From assembly GCF_020184175.1 (NCBI RefSeq), contig NC_065531.1, positions 74,494,604-74,558,603 on the forward strand: DNA of 64,000 bases, in the 5' to 3' direction. Shown one piece after another: positions 39,148 to 50,919 of this stretch (the first letter of the stretch is position 1; each line of letters starts with the position of its first letter). A program made the position numbers and the translations under genes. Below the pieces are notes generated by a model. The model was given only the letters and a program-made list of their open reading frames with translations. It was not told where the DNA came from and made no database searches. This DNA comes from Aphis gossypii (taxonomy: Eukaryota > Arthropoda > Insecta > Hemiptera > Aphididae).

Positions 39148-39668
39148 AACGTATCAGCATGGACGTATTTCAAAAATATAATATGATATCCTAATTTCTT
39201 TAATATTGCATTTATCGACCTGATTTTTTTTTTTAATTGTTCATAATGGTGTTCTTATTGATATTTTACTGTTGGAATACTTCCATCAATCCTAAAACCG
39301 AATTAATGAGGTGAATTTTTCGATATTTTGATTCGTCAAAACATATCAGATTTCGAAGAAATATAAAAGAAAAAAAATCGTAGGTTTATGACAAATGTTA
39401 TATGCAAATACTCATCACATAATCTTCTATCAGAAAAAATTATGTTCATAAATTTTAGGTAAAAATTAAAGGGTAAATAGACTTATGTTCAAAAAAGAAA
39501 CCACTGTAATTACGATATGTACAACGTTTTTTTGTTTGAACATATGATTCTGGTTTCTAAGAAATTCTTCTCGCTATATAAATAAATATAAATAAACCCC
39601 ACTGTTGTTATATATTATTATTTTATATCATTAGTACACAAACACACATCACGATAATTTTAACTGCA
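39148..39668. promoter_or_regulatory. upstream region of the five-exon gene
   Basis: AT-rich, no open frame. A TATATAAATAAATATAAATA stretch at about 39576 lies 90 bp before the first ATG and could serve as a promoter. Unproven. Confidence 0.25.
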
Positions 39669-40987
39669 ATGATAACTCACCGGAAACTTACAGGGCTTGT
39701 AATAAAGGAAATGACAGCCTACCACAAAAATAAGGTATTTTCGGCAGTAAATCCTGAAGATTTTGTTGATTTTATAAATTATTGTCACCGGCAGACATTA
39801 TCAAAAAATATTTGCAGAATTCTATATCAAATGGAATTAGATGACAGCAGTACGAATGTTTTTAATAGTTGGTTGATTCGAAAAACACCACTACTTTCGG
39901 TATGTTACTTTTGCTCTACTTTCACAATACAAATTTTATTAGACATATACGGGAATTTTAGGTGGTCTTTCCTGAATATAATGATGGATATAGAGATCGG
40001 AAATCACTCTATGAGTATCCACAATTAATATGTATAAATAATATGTCGTACTATACTAATGTATCTGCAGGCGAAAGCTCTTCAAATGATGATGAAAGTA
40101 CCTATACCTATTTGTTTATGTATGTGTGTGTATGATATTAATATATTATTATTAAATAATAGAATGAAAGTAGTATGCTATCAACACTATCATCTTCTTT
40201 AAAACCGGTAAAAATGCAGAATAAAAAAAGAAAAAATGATACTGAACCAAAAGTTAAAATGTCTAAGGCTGGAAAGGTAATAATTTGTATTGTATTATTT
40301 TTTTAAATATTACACACACACACACACCACACATTCATTTTTAATATAAATATATATGAATGTATAGCAGCGAACAGAATCAATAAAGACGTACAAGGAT
40401 GCCTTAGCTAGTGTAATTTCGAAAGGAAATATTGAAGATAACGTTTCTAACTCAATAACATTGACGGAAGGAAATTACACGTATACGATTCGGTGTCCAG
40501 TAGCGCCAAAATGCGATGACTACTACGTCATCCAACATTATAAAACTAGTGTTATAAAGGACATTCCGTCACTTGAAAGGTAAAAACCATAATAAAAAAA
40601 ACCAATGATTAAATGATGAACTATAGTTAAACAACAGCGATACAATCATTTATTGATCACCAGATTATTTTTTTAATTTGACCGTTACCTATTATTATTC
40701 AACACAAATAAATTATTAAATTCTAATTAAAATAATAAGATTGAGGATTTTATCGTTGATATTTAACTATAACATGATTAAATAATAAAACATATTACGA
40801 ATATTATTAAATAATGATTTTTTATAATAGATGGAAACATTCTGAAGCTAGTGTGAAGTTGTATACTAGCAATAACTATCCTGCTGATAACGAAATATCG
40901 ATCAAAATAAATGAACTTATTCGCACAATTTTAAATCGATGTTCATCGGATCCAAAACGGAAGATTGTAAAAAACAGTAAAAAATAA
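39669..40987 (+). CDS. five-exon gene of unknown function, open
   Basis: Exons 39669-39899, 39962-40123, 40163-40276, 40368-40579 and 40831-40987 join in phase through GT-AG introns and give about 291 residues without a stop. The second intron is only 39 bp and its donor (GTGTGT) is the weakest call. The first exon is a mixed helical segment (for example VNPEDFVDFINYCHRQTLSK). The middle is serine- and acid-rich, then Lys-rich (QNKKRKND), which looks like a nuclear localisation signal. The C-terminal half has TIRCPVAPKCDDYY and ends with a basic tail. No domain is recognised. The openness of the frame argues for a functional or recently functional gene. Confidence 0.6.
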
Positions 40988-41116
40988 AAATGCAAATATA
41001 TTATTATGTAAAAATTTTTTATTGGTAGTATAAATTATGACATTTAATAAAATTATTAAAATTGATAAAATTAATTAATCTTATTCTTTTACTATAATAT
41101 TGAAATCAATTCTTAA
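40988..41116. other. short AT-rich spacer
   Basis: Spacer between the five-exon gene and the Harbinger terminus; nothing seen. Confidence 0.3.
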
Positions 41117-41378
41117 GGGGATTGCACACTAGGCGTTTCGAACGCGCGTCTCCGCGCGTTTCGAACGTCGCGATTTAAAAACGCGAACGCGCTTTGCTTA
41201 CACATTAGGCGCGTTTCTCAAAGATAAAAAGGGCGCCAAAACTCGCAAATTAAAAGCGCGCCTGTTATTTGTACTTTGTGATGTACCAGTCTTGTTGTTA
41301 CTGTTCATCGTACATGACCACGTTTACAACACACTTTCCGTTGTAATTTATTTTTCAAGTTTCATTTATTTTTTAAAC

Positions 41379-44300
41379 ATGGAAATATTAAATGATATTG
41401 AAGCTGCGTGTGTTATTTTCGCACTATACGAGGAACACGAACTTAAAAAGAAGGAAAAATATAAAGGTAAAAGACGACATTGGGTCCATCCTCTCAATCT
41501 AAAAAGGCCAGAAAATGGTCAGTTTCAGGTAACATTTATGACTCTACGCAGTTACCCAGAAGAATTTTTTAAATATTACCGTATGTCGATAACATCGTTT
41601 GATGAGTTGGTAAGTAGAAATATATCATTATTCGTTTTTAAATATAAATATTTTTTTAAATTAATTAATGTTTTATAATCTTATGTCATTAGTCATTACT
41701 CATTGGCCCAGGGCTAGGATTTGTTTGCAATAAAAAATATATACACAAAAATATAGTTACAAAAACAATTTATCTGTCTTAATATAATATAATTAAAAAA
41801 TAAAATTATACTTTAATCAGCAGGGCTTGAATTAAATACGAAATATTAATATTAAATTATAAATATTAATTACGAAATATTCTATAAAACATGCATTTTT
41901 CGCATTATTATAATCAAAATATGCAAAAACATTTGTTGAAATAAAACACTTAGAAATATTTCATCAGTCTTCATTTTTGAAACTAATCTACTTCATACTA
42001 CATTTCTACTGTTGCTCGCACCTGGCACACTACAAGGTAATTCGTGGAGATTACTGACAAAATCGATAACCAGAAGTCGCAAAAAAAAACATGCTGTTGC
42101 AAATAAATCCTAGCCCAGCTCATTACTATTCATTACTTATTATTAATACTACTATTTACTTACCACTTTTGAATACCTCGTGTTATTATAATATTTGTTC
42201 AAAATGTATACAGACACACAGTATATTAAATAGTTTCACTTATTATGATATATAATATAATATTTAATATTAAATGTGATGTATGATGGTACAACACTTA
42301 CTAAAAACTAAATATTCCTTGATTAATAATTTATTGAAGTTTTTTATACCAACTTAACAAAATGTAATAACAATTAAATAATTTTTTTAAGATATCGCTG
42401 ATAGGACCTAAATTATCAAAACAGCATACTGGTTTGCGTGTGCCAATTTCACCGGAAGAACGATTGACCGTAACATTAAGGTAGACAATTTTTAAATAAA
42501 AATAAAGAATGTAGACATAAGTATTTTTTAATTTTTTGATTTATCAACTTTAATTTTAAATAGATACATTTTACTTTCAAGAATTATAATAATTTTGTTT
42601 TTGAGCAGAATACATTTCAGAAGGTGATGGTTGTGAAAAATTGCTAGATTCGTCATTTACAATTGGCGGAGAAGTAATAGTAGAGCTTATATTTTTAGGT
42701 GAATTTTGGGAAGTATACTGATGAGGAGAAATATTAAATTGTGACATGTGTGAGAGTGGTCTTTGATAAGAAATGGATGAAGATATACTTTGAGGATGAT
42801 TATTTGTGGCGTAATGTTGTTGAGGAAAAAATTGGGAGTAAGGTTGATTATTTGGTGCATTATAAGTAGGATAAGTAGGGGTTACATAAGAGTTTTTTAC
42901 TCGTTGTATGGCATTTAAAAATTCAATATATAACTGTGTTTTTTGTTCTTCGTCTAAAGTTCTAATTTGAGGGAGTAATGACATCAAAAAAGATTTTTCC
43001 GGGTCTTCTGGTATTGTTTGTCGGTTTTCCAATATTTTCAATAACGATGAACCAAAATTTTCGGTTTTTGGATTTTTTTTAAATTTTTTATGTGACTGTC
43101 GTCGCTCCTCTACATCAGCATTTTCCATAATCTCCTCCACACTAATATTTTTTCCGACAACCAAATCCGTATCTTCAGTCTCCTCAACTTCAGATGCCTC
43201 GTCTTCACTTGGTTGTACATTACTTTCAGTGCTTTAAAATATAATAATTGTATATAATTTATAATTTAGTTAGTTTCACAATCACCAAAAAAAAAAAAAA
43301 TACACTTTCTTATAAAATAACGGCCCTAATAATAATACCTAATAATAATAATAATAGCCCTAATACCTAACACATGACCCGAAAAAGTTCATCAGCCTTG
43401 TTATATATTTTATAATATTTATTTATTTTAACCGGGTTTACTTACCTTCGATTTTGCATAGTCGGTCTTAAAAATTCTAATATATTTGCGTATATGTATG
43501 GTGTAGATTTTGTTGCTGCTTGCCCAGATTTGGTAACGCATTTACGACGAAAACTATCCCTTATTGACTTCCATTTTTTTTGTAACTCTGCTACTATAAA
43601 AATAATATAAATAAAAATATTTAAAAAATGTTCAAAGCATACTAAATTAACTTTTATCCATCAACCCTCAAACTATTTATATCTTTAATTAAATTAATAA
43701 AAAAAAGCGGGTAAGTGGGTACCGCTCTGCTGTACATTAAGTGCCGTATGGATCATTATTATATATTATAGGAGTGTTAAATTTGAATCCAATGATAGTT
43801 ATCATTGTATACGAAAAACGATTCTGAACGAAGATGATTTGTCAGCCTAGGATATAATTTCTAGTGGTTGGTGAAAAAGGTGGTTTATGTATTATGTTTT
43901 AATGGCCTGAATACAACAAAATTTAAGTTCTTTTATAATAATTGTAAGTTAAACTTATGAAAAACCTTGTATTAAATTTTCAACTCTTAGCTTCTTATAC
44001 AAAAATTTTTATGAAATATACCTACAAAATAATTTGCAAATATTCATGGTTTTGGCGAATTTTTGTCAATATTTGAGCTTCAAATGCTAATAGAAAAAAA
44101 TTGTGCCTACGTATTCTTAGAATTTTTTAATCACTATAATAATAACTTATGAGGAACTTTGCATTAAATTTTCAAGTATTTTGATAGGGCCAAAAAGATT
44201 TTATCGACACATAAAAAAACAATTTTCAGAAAAATTGAAAATTTCAGTTGTCTATAAATAGCTCAAAAAAAGTCAAAATATTTTGAAAATTAAATCACGT

Positions 44301-45993
44301 AAAGAAAACGCTAATCTTAATAACTGGTAAAATTTTCAAGTATCTACGACTTATACTTTTTGAATAATAACAAATATTTAATATCGTTTGGGGATAAATC
44401 GTTATTTAGCGCGGTTTTGTAAAAATTTAAATTTCAAACACTCATAAAAATTTTTTGTCTGAATCCGGTAGAGTTTTTTTTACAGATATTTGAAGAAAAA
44501 TGTATGGAGAACCTTGTACCAAATTTTCAAAACTTAGTTATAAAAGAAAAAAATTTTATGATTTTTCAACTTCAAAATTACTTGCACATTTTCGCGTTTT
44601 CGACAGATTTCGTAAAAATTTGAACTATAAACTCTTATAAAAAAAAATTGTGACTAACGTTTTTTAATTTTTTTTAGCTACAATAAAAACAACTCGTAAG
44701 GAATCTTGTATTAAATTTTCAAAACTTTTTGGTCATCCAAAAATTTTTTATCGACACTTTAAAAAAAATTTCTCAAAAAAATCGAAAATTTCAGTGGTCT
44801 ATAAATAACTCAAAAAAAGTCAAAATTCTTTGAAAATTTAACTGTGTATGGAGAACGCTAATATAAACATTTGGTGAAAATTTCAAGTATTTAAATCGAT
44901 TAGTTTTTGAGTTATAGCAAAATAAAAAATTCGATTTTGACGAAAACTGGTTTTGCGTAAAAATTCCCGTTACCCTAGCTACTGTAATATAAATATGCAA
45001 ATTCAATTTTACATGTAGTAAATAATTATTATTTCATAATATACATAAAACGGCTGAAAAATGATAAGATGTAAAAGGTTTGACTGTATAGCATTAAAAA
45101 TCAAATACCATTATAATAATATAATACATTGTTCATTAAAATATTAATTAGACACTTATATAATGTAATACATATTTAATTATTCAGGTATTTGGCAACT
45201 GGAACTAATTTTTCTGCTCTCCATTTTGATTTTCTAATGGGCGTGTCAACCATTGGAAAAATTATACGAGAGACATGTGAAGTATTGTGGACAATTCTTC
45301 AGTCCAAAGAAATGGTAGTGCCGACAACGCAAGATTGGTTAGATATATCAGAGGCGTTTTATAGTAAAACTCAATTTCCGAACTGTGTATGGGCCGTAGA
45401 CGGGAAACACATTCGGCTAGAATGCCCCCCTAGAAGTGGTACTTTATATTACAATTACAAACATTTTTTCTCCATAATACTCATGGCCATTTGTGATGCA
45501 AACTATTGCTTCACAATTATAGATGTTGGGTCATATGGGAAGGAAAGTGATTGTAATATTTTTAAGAAATCGTCATTTGGGAAAAAATTATATGCTAATA
45601 AAGTTAATTTTCCCGAACCTCGATGTTTACCAGAAGATGATGGTGGTACTCCTCAACCCTACGTATTAGTAGCTGACGAAGCGTTTGCTCTTAATACTAA
45701 CCTTTTACGCCCTTTCCCCGGAAGAAGCCTAAATAATGAACGGCGTATATTTAATTACCGGCTATCAAGGGCAAGACAAAATATAGAGTGTACGTTTGGT
45801 ATTTTATCTAATAAATGGAGGGTTTTCCATTCTGCATTATTGGTNNNNNNNNNNNNNNNNNNNNNNNNNNNNNNNNNNNNNNNNNNNNNNNNNNNNNNNN
45901 NNNNNNNNNNNNNNNNNNNNNNNNNNNNNNNNNNNNNNNNNNNNATACCTAGTTATTTAGCCATGACTGAGACGATACAAAATATAATACTAT
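41379..45993 (+). CDS. PIF/Harbinger transposase, interrupted by assembly gap
   Basis: Exons 41379-41609, 42392-42480 and 45188-45844 join in phase with GT-AG junctions and run into the N-gap; a short tail may follow at 45945-45993. The N-terminus carries RRHWVHPLN and the YYRMSITSFDEL block. The DDE catalytic triad is visible as VWAVDGKH, VADEAFAL and RARQNIECTFGIL. No stop occurs before the gap, so the gene may be intact. The large third exon and the 2.7-kb second intron hosting another gene are unusual. HARBI1-like domesticated genes look similar, but the terminus at 41117 favours an element. Confidence 0.82.
41711..42116. mobile_element. about 406-bp MITE in transposase intron 1
   Basis: GGGCTAGGATTTGTTTGCAA at 41711 is mirrored, with one mismatch, by the reverse complement ending at 42116. 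The interior is AT-rich. Target duplication unclear. Confidence 0.65.
42577..43593 (-). CDS. MADF-BESS protein of the Harbinger element
   Basis: Exons 43593-43446 and 43231-42577 on minus. The first encodes the C-terminal half of a MADF (Myb/SANT-like) DNA-binding domain: WKSIRDSFRRKC, then YIYANILEFL. The second starts acidic and contains a BESS motif, FLMSLLPQIRTLDEEQ, followed by a long Gln/Ser/Pro/Tyr-rich tail ending at 42577. Harbinger elements carry such a protein, which binds the ends and brings the transposase into the nucleus. The N-terminal half of MADF was not found; the dispersed repeat at 43825-44955 sits exactly where it would be expected and may have displaced it. Confidence 0.7.
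43825..44955 (+). repeat. dispersed interspersed repeat, copy 2
   Basis: Long AT-rich repeat matching the reverse complement of 4335-5090. It contains several diverged internal units built on AAATTTTCAA and CTATAAATA, so it may itself be an old internal duplication. Noncoding. Confidence 0.75.
45845..45944. other. assembly gap, 100 N
   Basis: Exactly 100 N, the conventional length for a gap of unknown size. Sequences on either side may not be adjacent in the genome, which affects both the Harbinger 3' end and the glycoprotein's 5' context. Confidence 1.
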
Positions 45994-46126
45994 AATGTAG
46001 ACTAATTGTTGGTCTCGGCGACCAGTCGCGCCTGGGAAACCAGCACGCACCAACGACAGGTCGTAGCGACCGGTCGCGTCTAGGAAACCGGACCTTTAAG
46101 TATAAGCTTATACTAATTGTATAACA
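45994..46126. repeat. short CG-rich direct repeat
   Basis: CGACCAGTCGCG...GGAAACC and CGACCGGTCGCG...GGAAACC are two imperfect tandem copies of about 57 bp (about 46018 and 46075). They may be terminal or promoter sequence of the following viral-type insertion. Confidence 0.5.
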
Positions 46127-47357
46127 TTGTTGATCAGTGCATTTTATTTATTTCAACTTATAACCACGGTATATGATGGTCCTGCATCGTTAATAATTTC
46201 AAATGCCATTAATGATTTTTCAAATAATATATATACCTATATTGTGGAAACGGATAAAATAGTATTTTCCCTAAAACAAATTAAAAAAAGTTTTGCATGC
46301 GGGATGCCAGTGATTCAAACTGAACACATACAGTTATGTAAGTCATACTTGACTATTTAATATTTGTTATGTGAGTCATACTTGTAGATACCGCATTTTC
46401 AATCGATTTACGACAACAACAATTTCTCCGCAAAACACTGATTTGTTAGCCTACGTTAATACAAAATTTGTTTATGTTGAAAACTTCTTTAAATCTACGA
46501 TAACATCATTGTATAATGACATAATTAAAAAACAGTGTGATCTCGAACGAAAAATATTACAACAAAAGCTTACACTAGCCTTTTCGAGCATTTCCGACTT
46601 TTCGTATCTTATGGGCGAAGGACCAGGTTTTACTGCAGTGAAAACAGGCGAAATAATATATTTAATAAAATGTAAAAAGGTAAATGTTGAAATATCGAGA
46701 AAAAAGGTATGTTTTAATGAACTACCAATTTTATATAACAACAAAACGTTTTTCATGGCCCCCAAAACGCACATATTGCAACAATTTGGAACTCAAATTG
46801 ATTGTAATATACTACTTCCACCTGGCTTCAATTTGGACGGAGACTGGTTTGGTATTGTACCAAATATACAAGAAATAAAAAAACCACAAAAGCTCAAACC
46901 GGCTACAACCTGGACGTGGTCGTACAAAAATCCAGAATCGCTTATGAATGCTGGTATATACACACAAGACATAATGAAAGCTTCTCAGCAACATATATTG
47001 TTTCCACAAGAAGTGAGTGCTGCTACAAATAATTTAATAATACAATCTATGGGATATGATACGACTAACCAAGGTCTGCAATATAAATATCTTATTGACG
47101 AACAGACAATAAGCAACATGGTCGAAAATAAATTACATCAACTTTGGGGATGGTTTACAACTATTGGTACTTTTGTTTCGGGACTGATGGGGATATTTTT
47201 TATTGTAAAATTAATATTAACACTAGTGGATACGGGGATTAATATTACTATTTTATACAAAACCTTTGGGTGGAGTACAAAACTGTTGGCAGGAATTTTT
47301 TCTAGTATTACCCATTATTTAATGTTAAAGACACACAAAAAAAAATCAAAATTTTGA
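46127..47357 (+). pseudogene. endogenous viral envelope glycoprotein, chuvirus-like
   Basis: The main frame (46371-47357, 328 codons) resembles the C-terminal part of a class III-type viral fusion glycoprotein of the kind found in chuviruses and captured in arthropod genomes. Features are several conserved cysteines, an FMAPKTHIL segment, a LWGWFTTIGTFVSG juxtamembrane stretch and a hydrophobic membrane anchor near residues 270-290, then a basic tail. A separate frame at 46127-46360 has the look of the N-terminal part, with a CGM segment; a stop and a frame change around 46360 separate them, so it cannot be translated as one protein. No pol gene, LTR or nucleocapsid is adjacent. Alternatives are an errantivirus or BEL/Pao envelope. 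Family-level call is by recognition only. Confidence 0.55.
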
Positions 47358-47869
47358 TCAAGACTCGCTAGACACAAAACATGTTCGCTATTCAATTAAA
47401 AATAGCAAAAAAGTGTACCCGAGCTTGAGTCAAGATTCTGTTTAAACACTTTAAAGCCATACAGAAATAATGCAATATATATGAATAGTAGTAATAAATA
47501 CTACCTACTTGCTATACATAAAATAAATTTAAAGGTATTTAAAAACTATTCAATAATAGGTAGCTATTTTTTTCAATAATTTTTTCAAAATTATTACTTA
47601 ACTCATTTTTAAAAATATTATCATTGCACCTATAACATAATTAGTTATATTATTTATAAATTTAAGGTGGATATATAATTAGAATGCATTGTGAATATTT
47701 TGTATGAAATACTACATTAATAAATTAGCTATGTATCTTTTACTTATTACTTATATAATATAATTTTTTTTTGTACCTTCAATTGTATGTTATGTTAAAA
47801 AATAATTACATAAATATGTAATATAGATTGTTTTTTGCATCTTACAATTTACAATATTATGAATAATAA
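47358..47869. other. AT-rich noncoding
   Basis: No gene seen. If the P-type copy to the right once had a 5' end, its repeat should be here or further left; it was not found. Confidence 0.3.
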
Positions 47870-50169
47870 TTCCCTAAAATTAAAAAGTTTGCAGTCACAT
47901 TACAGTACTACTCACCAAAGGCTTATACATATGTCCGAGAGCAATTTAATAATGCATTACCTCATCCGAGGACATTAAGTCGTTGGTATATGGCAATTGA
48001 TGGACAACCGGGATTCACAAAAGAATCATTTGACACCCTCACTGATATGGCAAATAATGAAGCAAAAGAAGTACAGTGCAATTTAGTGATTGATGAAATG
48101 AGTATAAGAAAACAAGTAGAGATGGATAGTAATCGTAATATCTATGGTTTTGTTAATTTAGGTTCTTTCAATAATGCATCAGATCCGGATAAAACTGTAC
48201 CAGAAGCAAAAAATGCATTAGTCTTTTTACTAGTTGGAGTAAATGGCTATTGGAAGTTACCAATAGGCTACTTCTTAATTGATGGCTTATCTGGTAATAA
48301 AAGAGCCAATATATTAGAAAAAGCAATAGAATTAATAAGCCAAACAGAGTCAAATTAAATTCTCTAACTTTTGATGGAGCTTCAGTCAATATGACAATGG
48401 TTTCTACTTTAGGAGCAGATTTAAATAACGTAACATACATTATGAACTCCTACACAAATGAACCAATCTACATTTTTCTAGATGCTGCACACATGATAAA
48501 ACTTGTGCGTAATGCTTGGGGTGATTCTACATATAAGACAACTGAAAAAAATCAATCAGTACGCATATTAAAAGAATTGCGAAATTCAAATAAACAATTA
48601 ATTAAATGGGCTTATATAGAAAAATTATATAATATAGAAAATGAAAAGGGATTAAGAGCTGGCACTAAATTAACAAAAAGACACTTACATTACTCCAACG
48701 AAAAAATGAACGTTAGACTAGCTGCTCAAACTCTAAGTAAGAGTGTAGCTGATGCTTTGGCGTTTTTGAAAACAGAAGAGTCTTATTTTGAAGATGTTGA
48801 CACTACAGTAGAGTTTATAACATACATGAACAATGCTTTTGATATATTAAATAGTAGATCTAAATTTTCTAACAAATCATATAATAAGCCTATATCATTT
48901 GACACTGTGACTATATACAAAGACTTCACAAACAAATTTATTCAATATGTAGAAGGTCTTGAATTAATTGAATATAAAAATGATCAACCCATTGTGATCA
49001 AAGTACTGAAATCAAGTAGGAAAACAGGTTTTCTTGGTTTAATATTAGGTTTGAAAAATGCAATTCATTTATATGAGTTTATTGTGGCTAAAAATTATAT
49101 GACTTACTTATTGACCTATAAGCTATCTCAAGACCACATAGAAACAACATTTAGTGCAATCCGTAGCAGAGGTGGTCATAATAACAACCCGACTTGTAGA
49201 CAATTTGAGGCTGCTTACAAGCGTATATTAGTGCATAATCAAGTAGTTGGTTCAATTTATGGTAACTGCACTATCTTGGATGGCACAAAATATTTAACTG
49301 TAAATGCATCTAATAAACAAACAGTTACTTTACAAAGTAATGATAATTTAATAGATCATGATTACTTTGATATAGTTGACGTTGGTAACTTTATAGAAAA
49401 CATTAGTTACTATATCGCTGGATTTGTCGCTCGATCAGTAGCTAAAAACGTTGAGTGTACCAATTGTCTAAGAATGCTAACTGCTGATAAAAGTTCAAAA
49501 TCACACTATACAAAATTATTTGATCCAAAAAATCGAGCTACGTTGACAAATCCTAGTGAAATTGTACGAAAAATATGTTTAGAAGCTGAAAGAGCGTTTA
49601 GAAGTCATCCAGTCAACACTGATTATAAATAACATTCTACATTTCTATGGAATAAAATTAAAAATAGTATATTTAAATGTAGAATACTATTTGATGCTGA
49701 TAGTTGCGATGAAAATTATTCAGTTATAGATACTCATAGAGACCAATTAACAAATTTAATAATATATAAATACTTGGACATAAGAATGTTTCACGAAATA
49801 AAAAAAATGAATGAACAATTAAAAATAAGATCGAAGTACACCAAATTAATTTTATTTAAACACCAATAAGAAATCACGTACCTATTTTGACTTTTGACTA
49901 TTTTGTATTAGAAATATCTGTACTCTGTAACCATTTTTATTATAATGAAATTAATGAATTATTTTTAGTTATTAGTTACATATTATACCAAAAAAATTAT
50001 TTTATATTATATAAATATAACTAACTAATATTATACTATTTATACTAGTTTTCGTTATCATTTCTGGTTGATACCACACCTAAATTATGTATAACCACTT
50101 TGGTAACTAGTATGCTCTACGATCACAGTAAAATCGCGGTATGTCCCATCCATGTATATATTATCTATG
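47870..50169 (+). pseudogene. P-element (THAP9-like) transposase, copy 2, with 3' terminal repeat
   Basis: The coding region runs from about 47870 to TAA at 49867-49869. It carries LQYYSPKAYTYVREQFNNAL, LVIDEMSIRKQ (catalytic Asp), LTFDGASVNM, FLDAAHMIKLVRNAW (second Asp) and QDHIETTFSAIRSRGGHNNN, followed by the cysteine-containing C-terminal domain. Damage is light: a frame change near 48355-48366 and one in-frame TAA at 49630-49632. The THAP finger is missing. At 50139-50169 a sequence ending TATTATCTATG matches the right terminal repeat of the 22657 element at 24 of 31 positions, so both belong to one P lineage. No left repeat was found; the copy is 5'-truncated. Confidence 0.88.
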
Positions 50170-50404
50170 ATAATAATAAACACCACGCCCGAATAGGCAT
50201 AATCAGTATTGTCAGATACCTAAGACTAAAATTTCGTATCAAGCTTCTCAAAATTCTCGTATTTCAACTTCAATTCTCGTACACTAAAAAAAAAAAAACA
50301 CTCGCTTCGCTCGCTATGACGTGGGTCCATCATAAATCATAATTATATGCATGAATTAACTTTTTTTTTTTTAGTCGTTTCATAATTTAAATAAATACTT
50401 ATTT

Positions 50405-50480
50405 TTAAGGGGGGTGTCATCACAGAATCTATTCTGTGGTGTCATATCTGCCTGGCACCCCCCTCGCGTACGCCACTGAT
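50405..50480. repeat. small palindromic repeat
   Basis: GGGGGGTG and CACCCCCC bracket an inner hairpin CACAGAATctATTCTGTG, followed by GTACGCCACTG. Looks like a short interspersed repeat end. Confidence 0.5.
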
Positions 50481-50919
50481 TTATTAATTAATTATATCTA
50501 TAAAAATAAATTTATAAACAATATTTAGTTATTTTCTATGAATTATCATAATTACCTTAAATGATTTTAACACACTTCAATTTAAAAGGGTTTATTAAAG
50601 AACACAAAACAAATATACAAATATAAGGATCAGTCACTGCATTAACAAACATAACATTACATTGTTATTTAACAAATATGTAATAAAATATAAAGATTTT
50701 ATTTACATTTCTTATTATTATATCTTGCTTACTATGCTAACTGTAATATAAAGTTTACTGGCACTGAATTGCACAATTGTTATTTTAACCTATTTCTGTG
50801 AATAATTAAATATTGCTTAACTTATTGAATTTTACTGTTTTACTTATTATCTATAGTTTTTCTTAACTTATTTCTTACGTACTAACATCTCTTATAAAAT
50901 ATTCATACATATAATACAA
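50481..50919. other. AT-rich noncoding left of the endogenous virus
   Basis: No terminal inverted repeat, integrase or exonuclease coding was found here, so the viral module is truncated on its left side. Confidence 0.35.

Larger units (their letters stand above)
41117..45993 (+). mobile_element. PIF/Harbinger element, two genes, right end lost in gap
   Basis: The left end begins GGGGATTGCACAC at 41117 next to TTAA, fitting the 3-bp TTA/TAA target choice of Harbinger elements. A GC-rich subterminal stretch with repeated CGAACGCG motifs follows. Inside lie a transposase gene on plus and a MADF-BESS gene on minus, the usual two-protein content of this superfamily. A MITE (41711-42116) and a dispersed repeat (43825-44955) have inserted into introns. 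Confidence 0.75.
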
